Shown: positions 1 to 7,811 of the stretch, one piece after another
Numbering within the stretch: position 1 is the first letter of the stretch
Layout of the letters: each line of letters begins with the position of its first letter
Assembly: GCA_902790325.1 (NCBI GenBank)
Contig: CADARP010000014.1
Coordinates: 44,389-85,740, forward strand
DNA from: Oscillospiraceae bacterium
GTDB taxonomy: Bacteria > Bacillota > Clostridia > Oscillospirales > Acutalibacteraceae
Direction: 5' to 3'
Length of the DNA: 41,352 bases
Program-made: the position numbers and the translations under genes
Notes under the pieces: generated by a model
Told to the model about the DNA's origin: nothing
Database searches by the model: none
Seen by the model: the letters and a program-made list of their open reading frames with translations, nothing else

Positions 1-5
1 ATCAT

Positions 6-86
6 GTTTTCGCGCGGCGAAAACACATCATGTGCGACAGCACGCATCATTTTGCATGGCAAAACATCCTTTCGGGCGCAGCCCGA
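6..86. repeat. Cluster of short perfect hairpins at left edge
   Basis: Three perfect inverted repeats with 3-base loops follow each other: GTTTTCGC/GCGAAAAC (6-13 and 17-24), TTTTGC/GCAAAA (50-55 and 59-64) and TCGGGC/GCCCGA (72-77 and 81-86), with a weaker GTGC/GCAC between (32-35 and 40-43). No gene covers the first 104 bases. The pattern looks like an interspersed intergenic repeat cut by the window edge; the short-loop style resembles the 63-base array near 23.2 kb, although the sequence differs. No function is assigned. Confidence 0.5.
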
Positions 87-104
87 CAAATTCCGCTTTG
101 CTGA

Positions 105-149
105 ACAAAAACGGACTGCAGTCTCGCCTGAGGTGGGATCGCAGTCCGT
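105..149 (-). terminator. Intrinsic terminator of the holin cassette
   Basis: Read on the minus strand, ACGGACTGC pairs perfectly with GCAGTCCGT across a loop of about 20 bases and runs straight into a T tract (plus-strand A run at 107-111). It lies just past the stop of the holin gene, so it closes that two-gene unit. Confidence 0.8.
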
Positions 150-161
150 ACTTCGTTGTGT

Positions 162-491
162 CTACTTGTCGCCGACCTGCCGCTTAAATTCCGCAACGGC
201 AGCTTCGATGAGCGTGTCCAGCTCCTGCGCGGTGATCGGGATCTTCTTTTCCGTCAGCAGCCGCAGGATCGTCTCGGCGGCTTTCGCCTTCCGGACGCTG
301 CCGTCCTCGTCCCCGTAAAGCTGCTGCGCGGCGCGGACGCTGTCGGACACGACGGTGTGTTTGGTTTCCTCCTGCGTGCTGCGCGTCAGCATACGCCGAA
401 GCTGCGCGGCCGCCGTGCCCGCAAGCACGGTCAGCAGCATGTACAGAAGCGGAAATGCGATCTCATGCCAGAAATATTCGCCGAAATTCAT
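162..491 (-). CDS. Phage-type holin, LLH family
   Basis: This 109-residue protein has one hydrophobic segment near the N terminus (about residues 8-30), followed by a charged, mostly helical tail containing TVVSDSVRAAQQLYG and a C-terminal acidic/basic helix. That layout and wording match the LLH-type phage holin family, small membrane proteins that form lysis or export lesions; membership is from recognition, not a search. The start ATG overlaps the stop of the upstream XhlA-like gene as ATGA, which implies translational coupling. The pair has its own promoter and terminator and no endolysin within view. It may be a prophage remnant or a domesticated cassette beside rplL; the cargo or trigger cannot be read from the sequence. 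Confidence 0.7.
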   Translation of the reverse strand: MNFGEYFWHEIAFPLLYMLLTVLAGTAAAQLRRMLTRSTQEETKHTVVSDSVRAAQQLYGDEDGSVRKAKAAETILRLLTEKKIPITAQELDTLIEAAVAEFKRQVGDK

Positions 492-712
492 GTGTTCTGT
501 CTCCTTTCAAGCGCTTCCAGTTTTTGTTCGTGCAGCGCGAGCGTCTCTTCGATCTTGTAGGTGCGCTCGATCAGGTTGTTGTGCTTGCTCACCTTTTCCT
601 CGAGCTGCGCGAGCCGGTAGTTCGTCAGCCGGCTGCCGGTCAGGATGCCGCCGAATGTTCCGGCGAGCGTCCCCGCAAGCGACAGCAGTCCGACCAGTAC
701 GGTTGGTTCCAT
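488..712 (-). CDS. XhlA-like small membrane protein (holin partner)
   Basis: A 74-residue protein with an N-terminal glycine-rich hydrophobic segment (about residues 4-27) and a C-terminal heptad-like stretch (LEEKVSKHNNLIERTYKIEE) expected to be a coiled coil. The coiled coil resembles XhlA/haemolysin-type proteins of Gram-positive prophages, although XhlA usually has its membrane segment at the C-terminal end, so the family call is loose. The ATG at 712 is chosen because AAGGAGGT (719-726) sits six bases upstream; a longer in-frame version from 784 would begin inside the untranslated leader. It is the first gene of the cassette and overlaps the holin by four bases. Its likely partner is that holin. 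Confidence 0.55.
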   Translation of the reverse strand: MEPTVLVGLLSLAGTLAGTFGGILTGSRLTNYRLAQLEEKVSKHNNLIERTYKIEETLALHEQKLEALERRQNT

Positions 713-795
713 GGTACGACCTCCTTCGGGATAGAAAAAGAGAGAGCCGACAGACTCTCCCGACCGGAGCGCGACGCACTGCACCCCATACTTCT

Positions 796-824
796 ATTGT
801 ACACGGAAACCGCCGGTCCGTCAA
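796..824 (-). promoter_or_regulatory. Promoter of the holin cassette
   Basis: On the minus strand TTGACG (819-824) and TACAAT (796-801) are separated by 17 bases. The site lies between the rplL terminator and the XhlA-like gene, so the cassette is transcribed independently of the ribosomal protein genes. Confidence 0.75.
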
Positions 825-855
825 CGAAACAGAACAAATGTTCACAATGAATTCA

Positions 856-886
856 CAAAAAACAGCCGCCCCGGACGGGACGGCTG
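856..886 (-). terminator. Intrinsic terminator after rplL
   Basis: On the minus strand a GC-rich stem CAGCCG(T)CCCG / CGGGG(C)GGCTG is followed by at least six T residues (plus-strand A run 856-862). It is 17 bases past the rplL stop and ends the rplJ-rplL transcript. Confidence 0.85.
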
Positions 887-902
887 CACAGCAGGAAGAA
901 TC

Positions 903-1280
903 TTATTTGATTTCGATCTTCGCGCCGACTTCTTCGAGCTTCGCCTTGATCGCTTCGGCGTCGTCCTTGGAAACAGCTTCCTTGACGGGCTTCGGCGCGT
1001 TGTCGACGAGGTCCTTCGCTTCCTTCAGGCCAAGGCCGGTCACTTCGCGGACGACCTTGATGACCTTGATCTTCTCCGCGCCGACTTCTGCCAGCACGAC
1101 GTCAAACTCGGTCTTCTCTTCCGCAGCGGCAGCGCCCGCGTCCGCAGGACCGGCAACAGCAACAGCGGCAGCGGCGGAAACGCCGAATTCATCTTCCACA
1201 GCGTGCACAAGCTCGGACAGCTCGAGAACGGTGAGGGTCTTCAGTTCTTCGATGATCGCAGTGATTTTTTCAGATGCCAT
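903..1280 (-). CDS. rplL: 50S ribosomal protein L7/L12
   Basis: The protein has 125 residues, normal for L7/L12, the mobile stalk protein that recruits translation GTPases. Visible parts are the N-terminal dimerisation helices (about residues 1-33, with the typical [19 protein letters not shown]), an Ala/Gly-rich hinge (about 36-55) and the C-terminal globular domain containing [28 protein letters not shown] and [12 protein letters not shown]. The ATG at 1280 follows a GGAGG site. The gene is 39 bases downstream of rplJ on the same transcript and is followed by an intrinsic terminator. Several copies are normally needed per ribosome; the sequence itself does not show how the ratio to L10 is set. 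Confidence 0.98.
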   Translation of the reverse strand: MASEKITAIIEELKTLTVLELSELVHAVEDEFGVSAAAAVAVAGPADAGAAAAEEKTEFDVVLAEVGAEKIKVIKVVREVTGLGLKEAKDLVDNAPKPVKEAVSKDDAEAIKAKLEEVGAKIEIK

Positions 1281-1319
1281 GATTGTAATCCTCCAGTTTC
1301 TTTCGTAGTTTTGTTGTGT

Positions 1320-1841
1320 TTACGCTTCTGCTTCGGCAGGAGCAGCCCCTTCGTTCTGCTTGTCCACGATCGCCTGGATGGCGCGGGCGAAGGATGCGAT
1401 GGGTGCGTTGAATGCGTTGCAGACGGTCGCGAGCAGGATCTCGCGGCTCGGCAGCTTCGCAAGGCTCTGGATGGTGTCGAGGTCGATGACCTTGCCGTCC
1501 AGGAAACCGCTCTTGACCGCGAAGGTCTTGTGCGCGTCGGCGAACTTGCAAAGAATGCGCGCGGCTGCGACGTGATCCTCGGCGCTGGTGGCGATGGCGG
1601 TCGTTCCGTTGAGGAACTCGTCCATGTCCAGACCGACTTCCTTGGTCGCAAGACCCAGGAGTCTGTTCTTCACGACGGCGTACTGGATGCCTGCTTCGCG
1701 CAGCTCCTTACGCAGTGCGGTATCGTCCGCGACGGTGATGCCCTTGTAGTCCACGATGACGCCTGCGACGGCGTTCTTGAGCGTGTCGGCCAGACCGGCG
1801 ACGACCTGCTTCTTCTGTTCGAGCACTTTTTCACTCGGCAT
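1320..1841 (-). CDS. rplJ: 50S ribosomal protein L10
   Basis: The 173-residue protein matches L10, which anchors L7/L12 dimers on the large subunit. Features are the N-terminal rRNA/L11-binding domain beginning MPSEKVLEQKKQVVAGL, the conserved VDYKGITVADDTALRKELREAG and VVKNRLLGLA stretches, and a C-terminal helix that carries the L7/L12 binding sites. GGAGGTG precedes the ATG. It is first in a two-gene rplJ-rplL operon with its own promoter and a recognisable L10 leader with an attenuator hairpin, so autogenous control by L10(-L12) binding the leader is expected from the family. rplK and rplA, usual upstream neighbours, are 22 kb away here. Confidence 0.98.
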   Translation of the reverse strand: MPSEKVLEQKKQVVAGLADTLKNAVAGVIVDYKGITVADDTALRKELREAGIQYAVVKNRLLGLATKEVGLDMDEFLNGTTAIATSAEDHVAAARILCKFADAHKTFAVKSGFLDGKVIDLDTIQSLAKLPSREILLATVCNAFNAPIASFARAIQAIVDKQNEGAAPAEAEA

Positions 1842-1896
1842 GATTTGATTTCACCTCCGTGTTTTTGCTGAAATCGTATGCGTGGGAAACCCACAT

Positions 1897-1929
1897 AAAA
1901 AAGCCCTTTCCCGAATACCGGAAAAGGGC
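1897..1929 (-). terminator. Attenuator hairpin in the rplJ leader
   Basis: On the minus strand GCCCTTTTCCG pairs with CGGGAAAGGGC across a short loop and is followed by TTTTTT. Its position between the leader and rplJ, and not after a gene, marks it as an attenuator. A small second hairpin GTGGG/CCCAC (1882-1894) lies between it and the rplJ start. Confidence 0.85.
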
Positions 1930-2024
1930 GCAATACTCACAAGAAACCGCGCTCGTTCCTTTCCTCGGCAGGCGGGCAAACCCATTATGTGCCGGAGCAC
2001 ACCTGCTGTCTTTGGTAGAACAGC
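1930..2024 (-). promoter_or_regulatory. Ribosomal protein L10 leader RNA
   Basis: Reading the minus strand, the 5' leader has the hallmark segments of the Firmicutes L10 leader: ACCAAAGACAGCAGGTG, then a variable hairpin around GTGCTCCGGCAC, then CCTGCCGAGG, so CAGCAGG pairs with CCTGCCG. Next come a conserved-looking TGTGAGTATTG and the attenuator hairpin. In this family L10, alone or with L7/L12, binds the leader and lowers rplJ-rplL expression. The start is inferred from the promoter, with the transcript beginning near 2024. Confidence 0.85.
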
Positions 2025-2030
2025 CTAATT

Positions 2031-2059
2031 AATATAGCACGCTTTGTGCCGTTTGTCAA
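2031..2059 (-). promoter_or_regulatory. Promoter of rplJ-rplL
   Basis: Minus-strand TTGACA (2054-2059), 17-base spacer, TATATT (2031-2036). This is close to the vegetative consensus and lies about 10 bases before the L10 leader. It begins about 35 bases past the stop of the upstream glycosyltransferase, with no clear terminator between, so some read-through is possible. Confidence 0.85.
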
Positions 2060-2094
2060 GTGTTTTTTCTCTGTCTTCCGAAAAAGATTTCCGC

Positions 2095-3075
2095 TTATCC
2101 GGCGAAGCGCCGTAAGATCCGGTAACCGAACAGATACAGCCTCGGGAACAGAAGAAAGGCGCGTGTACGCGCATCCGGCCGGACAGCATACCGCACGACG
2201 TTCCGTCTGACACAGTCGACGCCCTGCCGGATGACCTGCGCGGAACCATCCTGCAAAGCATACTGCTTGATGATATAAAGGAGCGTTTCCATACACCTGC
2301 GCTCGGTCGGCGTGACCGCATCCGCAGGCACGTCGGTCAGCGCGTCAAAAAACTGCACCCAATTCCGGATGCGGTCCGCGTTGACCTCGGCAGTCATTTT
2401 CCTGCCGGACACCGAATCCTCGCGCAGCGTCCAGTAGTATCCGTCGACAGGCACCGACGCAAAGGACGACGCTTTATGCGCGAAAAGCATGGAAAAGATG
2501 CCGTCCGCATCCATGCCGTATCTGCCGAAATACCGCTGCCCGCCCAGAAGCTCCGTTTTGTAGAATCTGGACGTGTCCCGCGTAAAAAAGACGGCGCTGT
2601 GCGCGGGGAATCGGGCGCTGTATGTTTTAATGTCCGTTTCGTACAGATCGCAATACGAATCGAACGCCGTCGCCGCGTCCGGATACTGCCGCTCTCCCGC
2701 GCAGCAGACCGTTTTGAAAGCGATCATATCCGGCAGTCCGTCGGCAAGACGCGCCGCAGTCTGCGCGAACAGATCGCACGCCAACCGGTCGTCCGAACCC
2801 AGAAAGCAGACGTAATCTCCGCTAACCTTATCCAGTCCGCAATTCACCGCGGAAACATATCCGCCGTTTTCCTTGGAAAACACCTTGACGCGCGCGTCGG
2901 AAGAAGCATACTGCTCGAGGATCGGCAGCGTCCGGTCCTTGGAACCGTCGTTGACCGCAATCAGCTCCCAGTGCGGATACGTCTGCCCGAGCACGCTGTC
3001 CACGGCGTCCCGTACATACGCCTCGGAATTATACGCCGGCATAATGACGCTGAAAGTAACCACACCGTTTTCCAT
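2095..3075 (-). CDS. Glycosyltransferase family 2
   Basis: A 326-residue GT-A fold transferase. The N terminus has the family signature VIMPAYNSEAYVRDAVDSVL followed by ELIAVNDGSKDRT (nucleotide-sugar binding), and an acidic motif FLGSDDRL near residue 97 stands where the metal-binding Asp-x-Asp is expected. No multi-spanning membrane region is seen, so it is probably a cytosolic or peripheral transferase building a repeat unit. It is the last gene of the FucNAc glycan locus, 46 bases after capF, with GGGGAG ahead of the ATG. Donor and acceptor cannot be read from sequence. The rplJ promoter begins just downstream. Confidence 0.85.
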   Translation of the reverse strand: MENGVVTFSVIMPAYNSEAYVRDAVDSVLGQTYPHWELIAVNDGSKDRTLPILEQYASSDARVKVFSKENGGYVSAVNCGLDKVSGDYVCFLGSDDRLACDLFAQTAARLADGLPDMIAFKTVCCAGERQYPDAATAFDSYCDLYETDIKTYSARFPAHSAVFFTRDTSRFYKTELLGGQRYFGRYGMDADGIFSMLFAHKASSFASVPVDGYYWTLREDSVSGRKMTAEVNADRIRNWVQFFDALTDVPADAVTPTERRCMETLLYIIKQYALQDGSAQVIRQGVDCVRRNVVRYAVRPDARTRAFLLFPRLYLFGYRILRRFAG

Positions 3076-3121
3076 TGCTGTTTTCTCCCCTTTTCTTTGG
3101 GCTCATGCCGCACGTATCGGA

Positions 3122-4321
3122 TCAGACTTCTTCCCAAAACGTGTCCGGATGCGACGGATCGAACGGCTCGTTCGCCCACATGAGCGTGACCAGATCCTGC
3201 GTATCCGAAAGGTTGATAATGTTGTGCGTATAGCCCGGCAGCATATGCACCGCCTCGATCCGCTCGCCGCTGACATCGAATTCCAGCGTCTCGTCCGATC
3301 CGATGCGCCGCTGCCGGATCAGCGCGTGTCCGCTGACCACAATGAAGAATTCCCACTTCGTGTTATGCCAATGCTGTCCTTTGGTAATCCCGGGACGTGA
3401 AATGTTGACGCTGAACTGGCCGTGATCCGCCGTCTTCAGCAGCTCCGTGAAGCTGCCGCGCGCGTCGCAGTTCATGCGCAGCGGGAACGCGGCTTTCTCC
3501 GCCGGCAGATAGGACAGGTACGTACTGTACAGTTTTTTCGCAAAGCTGCCGGACGGGATCGACGGCATCAGAAGCGTCTGCGGCTGTGCGCGGAACGACT
3601 CGAGCAGCGACACGATCTCGCCGAGCGTCACCCGGTGCGTCACAGGCGCGGCGCAGTAACTGCCGTCCGGCGTCATGACCGTCCGCAGCCCGTCGAACTC
3701 GCAGCGGTGCTCCCTGCCCTCGAGCGCGTCGAGCATCTCCTCGACCAGATCATCGATATACAGAAGCTCCAGCTCTACTGCCGGATCGCTGACCGTGATC
3801 GGCAGATCGTGTGCGATATTATAGCAGAAAGTCGCAACCGCGCTGTTATAGTTCGGGCGGCACCATTTGCCGAACAGATTCGGAAACCGATACACGAGCG
3901 TTTTGGCGCCCGTCTGCACGCCGTAGGCAAACAGCAGCTCCTCGCCCGCCTTCTTGCTGCGGCCGTATTCGCCTTCGGCATAGCGGCCGATAAGCGAAGC
4001 CTGCATGGAACCCGAAAGCATCACGGGACATGTATTGCCGTGCCTTTTGAGCGCGTCGAGCACCGTCGACAGCGCATCGACATTGCCCTCATAGAATCCC
4101 GCGGGATCCTTCGGACGGTTTACGCCCGCAAAATGGAAGACAAAATCCGCCTGCGCGCAGCAGGCGTCCAACTGCTGCGGTGTGGAATCCACATCGTATG
4201 TATCGACCGCGTCGATCAAAAGACCGGGACGTGTCCGATTTTTGCCCTGCTGAATATTGCGCAGATTTTCGACCAGATTTCTGCCCGCAAAACCGTTCGC
4301 GCCCGTGACCAGAATACGCAT
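3122..4321 (-). CDS. capF: UDP-2-acetamido-2,6-dideoxyhexulose reductase, CapF/FnlB type
   Basis: About 399 residues, the usual bifunctional CapF length. The N-terminal SDR domain starts with the NAD(P)-binding motif GANGFAGRNL and includes YGRSKKAGEELL with the Tyr-x-x-x-Lys catalytic pair. The C-terminal cupin domain (from about residue 280) has GQHWHNTKWEFF, with histidines as in the metal-binding CapF cupin. The enzyme makes the precursor of UDP-FucNAc by C-3 epimerisation and C-4 reduction of the CapE product. The ATG at 4321 begins the protein directly at the Rossmann strand and overlaps the end of capG; a start 21 bases upstream is possible but lacks a ribosome site. Fits the capE-capG-capF set. 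Confidence 0.88.
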   Translation of the reverse strand: MRILVTGANGFAGRNLVENLRNIQQGKNRTRPGLLIDAVDTYDVDSTPQQLDACCAQADFVFHFAGVNRPKDPAGFYEGNVDALSTVLDALKRHGNTCPVMLSGSMQASLIGRYAEGEYGRSKKAGEELLFAYGVQTGAKTLVYRFPNLFGKWCRPNYNSAVATFCYNIAHDLPITVSDPAVELELLYIDDLVEEMLDALEGREHRCEFDGLRTVMTPDGSYCAAPVTHRVTLGEIVSLLESFRAQPQTLLMPSIPSGSFAKKLYSTYLSYLPAEKAAFPLRMNCDARGSFTELLKTADHGQFSVNISRPGITKGQHWHNTKWEFFIVVSGHALIRQRRIGSDETLEFDVSGERIEAVHMLPGYTHNIINLSDTQDLVTLMWANEPFDPSHPDTFWEEV

Positions 4322-4326
4322 CTGCC

Positions 4327-5496
4327 TCAACTCTTTCTCCAAACCATTTTGTTGACAATGCCCGTGTAGGACTGGATGATCCTGACGACCTTATCGCTGA
4401 CGTTCTCGTCTGCATAGTCCGGCACAGGAACGCCGACGCCGCCGCTCTGCGTCATCGTCACAGCCAGATCAACCGCCTGCAGCAAGCCGTCCTTCCCGAT
4501 GCCGGCAAGGACGAAGCAGCCCTTGTCGACCGCCTCGGGGCGCTCGGTCGACGTGCGGATGCATACAGCCGGAAACGCGTGTCCGACCGAACAGAAAAAG
4601 CTCGATTCCTCCGGCAGCGTACCGGAATCCGAAACGACCGCGAACGCGTGCATCTGCAGACAGTTGTAGTCATGAAAGCCCAGCGGCTCATGCCGGATCA
4701 CGCGCGGATCGAGCACGAATCCGGACGCCTCCAGCTTTTTGCGGCTGCGCGGGTGGCAGGAATACAGGATCGGCATGTTGTACTTCTCCGCCATAGCGTT
4801 GACCGCCGTGAACAAAGACCGGAAGTTTTCTTCGGTGTCAAGATTCTCCTCGCGGTGCGCCGACAGGAGAATGTATTTTCCCTTTTCAAGACCCAGACGC
4901 GCATGGATACCGCTGCCTTCGATCTGCGGAAGGCTGCGCCGCAGCACCTCTGCCATCGGCGAACCGGTAACAAAGGTACGCTCCCGGGGCAGGCCGCACG
5001 CGCCGAGCTCGCGACGCGCATGTTCGGAATACGCGAGGTTCACGTCGGATATGATGTCGACGATCCGCCGGTTCGTCTCCTCCGGCAGGCACTCGTCCTT
5101 GCACCGGTTGCCCGCCTCCATGTGAAAGATCGGAATATGCAGCCGCTTCGCGCCGATCACGGACAGGCAGGAATTCGTGTCGCCGAGCACGAGCACGGCG
5201 TCCGGGCGTATCTGTACCATAAGCGCATACGACTTCGCGATGATATTGCCCATCGTTTCGCCGAGATCCGCGCCGACGGCATCCAGATACATATCCGGAG
5301 CGTCAAGTTCCAGATCGCGGAAGAAAATGCCGTTCAGATTATAATCGTAATTCTGCCCCGTGTGCACAAGGATCGTATCGAAATACGTCCGGCACTTGCG
5401 GATCACCTCGGACAGACGGATAATCTCCGGCCGCGTGCCGACCACGATCAGCAGCTTGAGCTTTCCGTTGTTCCGAAAAGAGAGCGTATCGTTCAT
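4327..5496 (-). CDS. capG: UDP-N-acetylglucosamine 2-epimerase family, CapG/FnlC type
   Basis: A 389-residue non-hydrolysing UDP-sugar 2-epimerase. Visible family motifs are VVGTRPEIIRLSEVI at the N terminus, HTGQNYD, LVLGDTNSCL, HMEAGNRC and LPEETNRRIVD, and the C-terminal SDSGTLPEESSFF involved in nucleotide binding. By itself it could be WecB/MnaA (UDP-GlcNAc to UDP-ManNAc), but its position between capE and capF favours the last step of UDP-L-FucNAc synthesis, C-2 epimerisation of UDP-L-N-acetylpneumosamine/talosamine-type intermediates. The start overlaps the capE stop as ATGA and the stop overlaps the capF start region, so the three are tightly coupled. Confidence 0.85.
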   Translation of the reverse strand: MNDTLSFRNNGKLKLLIVVGTRPEIIRLSEVIRKCRTYFDTILVHTGQNYDYNLNGIFFRDLELDAPDMYLDAVGADLGETMGNIIAKSYALMVQIRPDAVLVLGDTNSCLSVIGAKRLHIPIFHMEAGNRCKDECLPEETNRRIVDIISDVNLAYSEHARRELGACGLPRERTFVTGSPMAEVLRRSLPQIEGSGIHARLGLEKGKYILLSAHREENLDTEENFRSLFTAVNAMAEKYNMPILYSCHPRSRKKLEASGFVLDPRVIRHEPLGFHDYNCLQMHAFAVVSDSGTLPEESSFFCSVGHAFPAVCIRTSTERPEAVDKGCFVLAGIGKDGLLQAVDLAVTMTQSGGVGVPVPDYADENVSDKVVRIIQSYTGIVNKMVWRKS

Positions 5497-6539
5497 TTTG
5501 TTTCTCCCCGAAGCGCGTCCAACTGTTCGCGCACATAGTCGGCAGTCAGGATCTTCCGCACGGTTCCGTCCACATCCAGCAGCGTGGTGTTGTGGCTGGT
5601 GTAGGCCTCGTCTGTCATCGTCTTGACCTGCCCCTGCACGAAGTATTTGTCGTAGTTGAGGTCGCGGTTGTCCGCCGCGACGCGGAAATAGCCGCCCATA
5701 TCCTCGGCGCGCAGACGCTCCTCGCAGGTCATCAGCGTTTCGTAGAGCTTTTCACCGTGGCGCGTGCCGATGATCTGCGTGCCCGTGTCGCCGAACAACT
5801 GCTGCACGGCTTTCGCCAGCGTGCCGATCGTGGACGCGTCCGATTTCTGGATGAACAGATCGCCGGGGTTCGCGTGCTCGAACGCGAACAGCACCAGGTC
5901 GACCGCCTCGTCCAGATTCATCAGAAAGCGCGTCATGTCGGGATTGGTGACCGTGATCGGCTCCCCCTGCCGGATCTGGTCAATGAACAGCGGGATGACC
6001 GATCCGCGGCTGCACATCACGTTGCCGTACCGTGTGCAGCAGATGACCGTCCCGCCGCGTTCCGCCGCCACGCGCGCGTTGGCGAACACGACGTGCTCCA
6101 TCATCGCCTTGCTGATGCCCATGGCGTTGATCGGATACGCCGCCTTGTCCGTGGACAGGCAGACCACACGCCGCACACCTGCCTGCATCGCGGCGTGCAG
6201 CACGTTGTCCGTGCCCTCGATGTTCGTTTTGACCGCCTGCATCGGGAAAAATTCGCACGACGGCACCTGCTTGAGCGCGGCGGCATGGAACACATAATCC
6301 ACGCCCTGCATGACGTCCCGCACCGACTGCGGGTCACGCACGTCGCCGATATGGAATTTGACCTTCCCGGCATATTCGGGGTACTGCGCCTGCAGCGCAT
6401 GGCGCATGTCGTCCTGCTTCTTTTCGTCGCGCGAGAAGATGCGGATCTGCGCCAGATCGGACGCAAGGAAACGCTTGAGCACCGTGCTGCCGAAGCTGCC
6501 GGTGCCGCCCGTGATCAATAAACATTTGCCGTCAAACAT
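5493..6539 (-). CDS. capE: UDP-GlcNAc 4,6-dehydratase/5-epimerase, CapE/FnlA type
   Basis: The 348-residue protein belongs to the polysaccharide-biosynthesis SDR group. It opens with ITGGTGSFGSTVLKRFL (NADP binding), has FHIGDVRD, FHAAALKQVPSCEFFPMQAVKTN, then STDKAAYPINAMGISKAMMEH and CTRYGNVMCSRGSVIPLF. Those blocks match CapE/WbjB/FnlA, the inverting dehydratase that starts UDP-L-FucNAc synthesis from UDP-GlcNAc; the typical catalytic Tyr of SDRs is replaced around the ST-DKA site by this subgroup's Met/Lys arrangement. No N-terminal membrane segments are present, so it is the soluble type. It starts 12 bases after the GT4 gene with AGGTGATT upstream. Confidence 0.9.
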   Translation of the reverse strand: MFDGKCLLITGGTGSFGSTVLKRFLASDLAQIRIFSRDEKKQDDMRHALQAQYPEYAGKVKFHIGDVRDPQSVRDVMQGVDYVFHAAALKQVPSCEFFPMQAVKTNIEGTDNVLHAAMQAGVRRVVCLSTDKAAYPINAMGISKAMMEHVVFANARVAAERGGTVICCTRYGNVMCSRGSVIPLFIDQIRQGEPITVTNPDMTRFLMNLDEAVDLVLFAFEHANPGDLFIQKSDASTIGTLAKAVQQLFGDTGTQIIGTRHGEKLYETLMTCEERLRAEDMGGYFRVAADNRDLNYDKYFVQGQVKTMTDEAYTSHNTTLLDVDGTVRKILTADYVREQLDALRGETK

Positions 6540-6551
6540 ACAATCACCTGG

Positions 6552-7787
6552 TTACTCTTTCTCGGATGTATTTCCGGATACGGTATTCAAAAACGACGCG
6601 AACCGCCGGACAACGTTTTCACACAGACAGTCCGCATAGATCTCCCGCAGCGTTTCGGCGCCGATCTGTCTGCCGCCGTCATAGATGCGCAGCAGATCGT
6701 CTTGACCGATCCCATCCGCGCTTTTCGCCGACAGAACGGCAGGATAGCGGTTCAGATAGATCAGGCTCGTATCGTTTTCGATGCTGTAAAAATTGAGGAT
6801 CGGTTTGCCCGTCGCAATGTATTCAAACACCTTGCTGGGCACCTGATTGGCACAGAGGTTGCCGACGTTGACGAGAACGTCCGCCGTTTCCGTCAGGCGG
6901 CGGCATTCCGCGATCGAAACCGGTTTGAACAGCCGCGCGCAGGCGGGCAGCTCGACGCCGGACGCGCGCAGAAACGCACAGCACTGGCCGTAGAACTCGG
7001 CGGTAAACCGCTGCGGATCGAGCTTTTGCAGAAAACGCAGCAGCTCGTCCGGCCGGCGGATGTCTGCATAGAACGTTCCGGTATAACGCAGAACGATCTT
7101 GCCGCCGGCAGTCTTTTCCGCCGTCCGCTGCGGCGTGTCCGCGATCGTCAGGTTCGGCAGCGGGATCTGCATATGCGGCAGATCGCGGTACGGGTCGTAT
7201 CCGTGCCGCGCGTTCTCCTCCTGCGTGCCGGTTGTGGTGACGCCGCCCGCGGCGGCGCGCGTCCACAGCCGCACCCGCAGCTTTCGCATCCACGCCGTCG
7301 ACGTCCGCTTTTCCGTATGGTAAACGTACGGGTCCAGGTTGTACAGGACCCACGGGATCTTCGTCCTGCGGGCGATCCCGTACGCGACGAGGTGCCCGTC
7401 GATCGGGTTTGCGACGGAAAGCATCACGTCATACGGTTCGCGCATTTCGGTAAAGAAAAGATTGCGCATACGGCGTCTCTTGATCCGGTGCACAAACAAA
7501 GACAAAAAAGCAGCGATCGCGGCCTTGACAAATCCGGGCAGCCGGTTCAGCGCGGACCCCTGCGCGTGCAGTGCGCGGTCGATGCGCGTGTATTCGGTGA
7601 CCTCGGCGCGAAACACCCGGCATCCGTCGATCTCCTGCGGCGCGGACGTCCCCGCGTCGTAGCCGACCGTCAGAACGTCGATCTGAAACCCCTCGTCCCG
7701 CAGGCCGCGGAGGATCTCGCGCATACAGTTGACGTTTGCCGTGACATAGGGAAAGAATTCACCCGTCACGAACAGCAGTTTTTTCAA
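6552..7787 (-). CDS. Glycosyltransferase family 4
   Basis: A 411-residue GT-B type transferase. The N-terminal acceptor domain begins KKLLFVTGEFFPYVTANVNCMREI; the C-terminal donor domain contains LRYTGTFYADIRRPDELLRFL and the nucleotide-sugar region NVGNLCANQVPSKVFEYIATGKPIL, where the usual E-x7-E motif is partly recognisable. It resembles WbuB-like transferases that use UDP-FucNAc, and it precedes capE, so transfer of L-FucNAc or a sugar next to it is a reasonable inference. The start codon is TTG at 7787, supported by GGGGGAGAG eight bases before it. Short gap to the lipoate ligase upstream. Confidence 0.8.
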   Translation of the reverse strand: MKKLLFVTGEFFPYVTANVNCMREILRGLRDEGFQIDVLTVGYDAGTSAPQEIDGCRVFRAEVTEYTRIDRALHAQGSALNRLPGFVKAAIAAFLSLFVHRIKRRRMRNLFFTEMREPYDVMLSVANPIDGHLVAYGIARRTKIPWVLYNLDPYVYHTEKRTSTAWMRKLRVRLWTRAAAGGVTTTGTQEENARHGYDPYRDLPHMQIPLPNLTIADTPQRTAEKTAGGKIVLRYTGTFYADIRRPDELLRFLQKLDPQRFTAEFYGQCCAFLRASGVELPACARLFKPVSIAECRRLTETADVLVNVGNLCANQVPSKVFEYIATGKPILNFYSIENDTSLIYLNRYPAVLSAKSADGIGQDDLLRIYDGGRQIGAETLREIYADCLCENVVRRFASFLNTVSGNTSEKE

Positions 7788-7811
7788 GCGTTTCTCTCCC
7801 CCTTTCCATAA

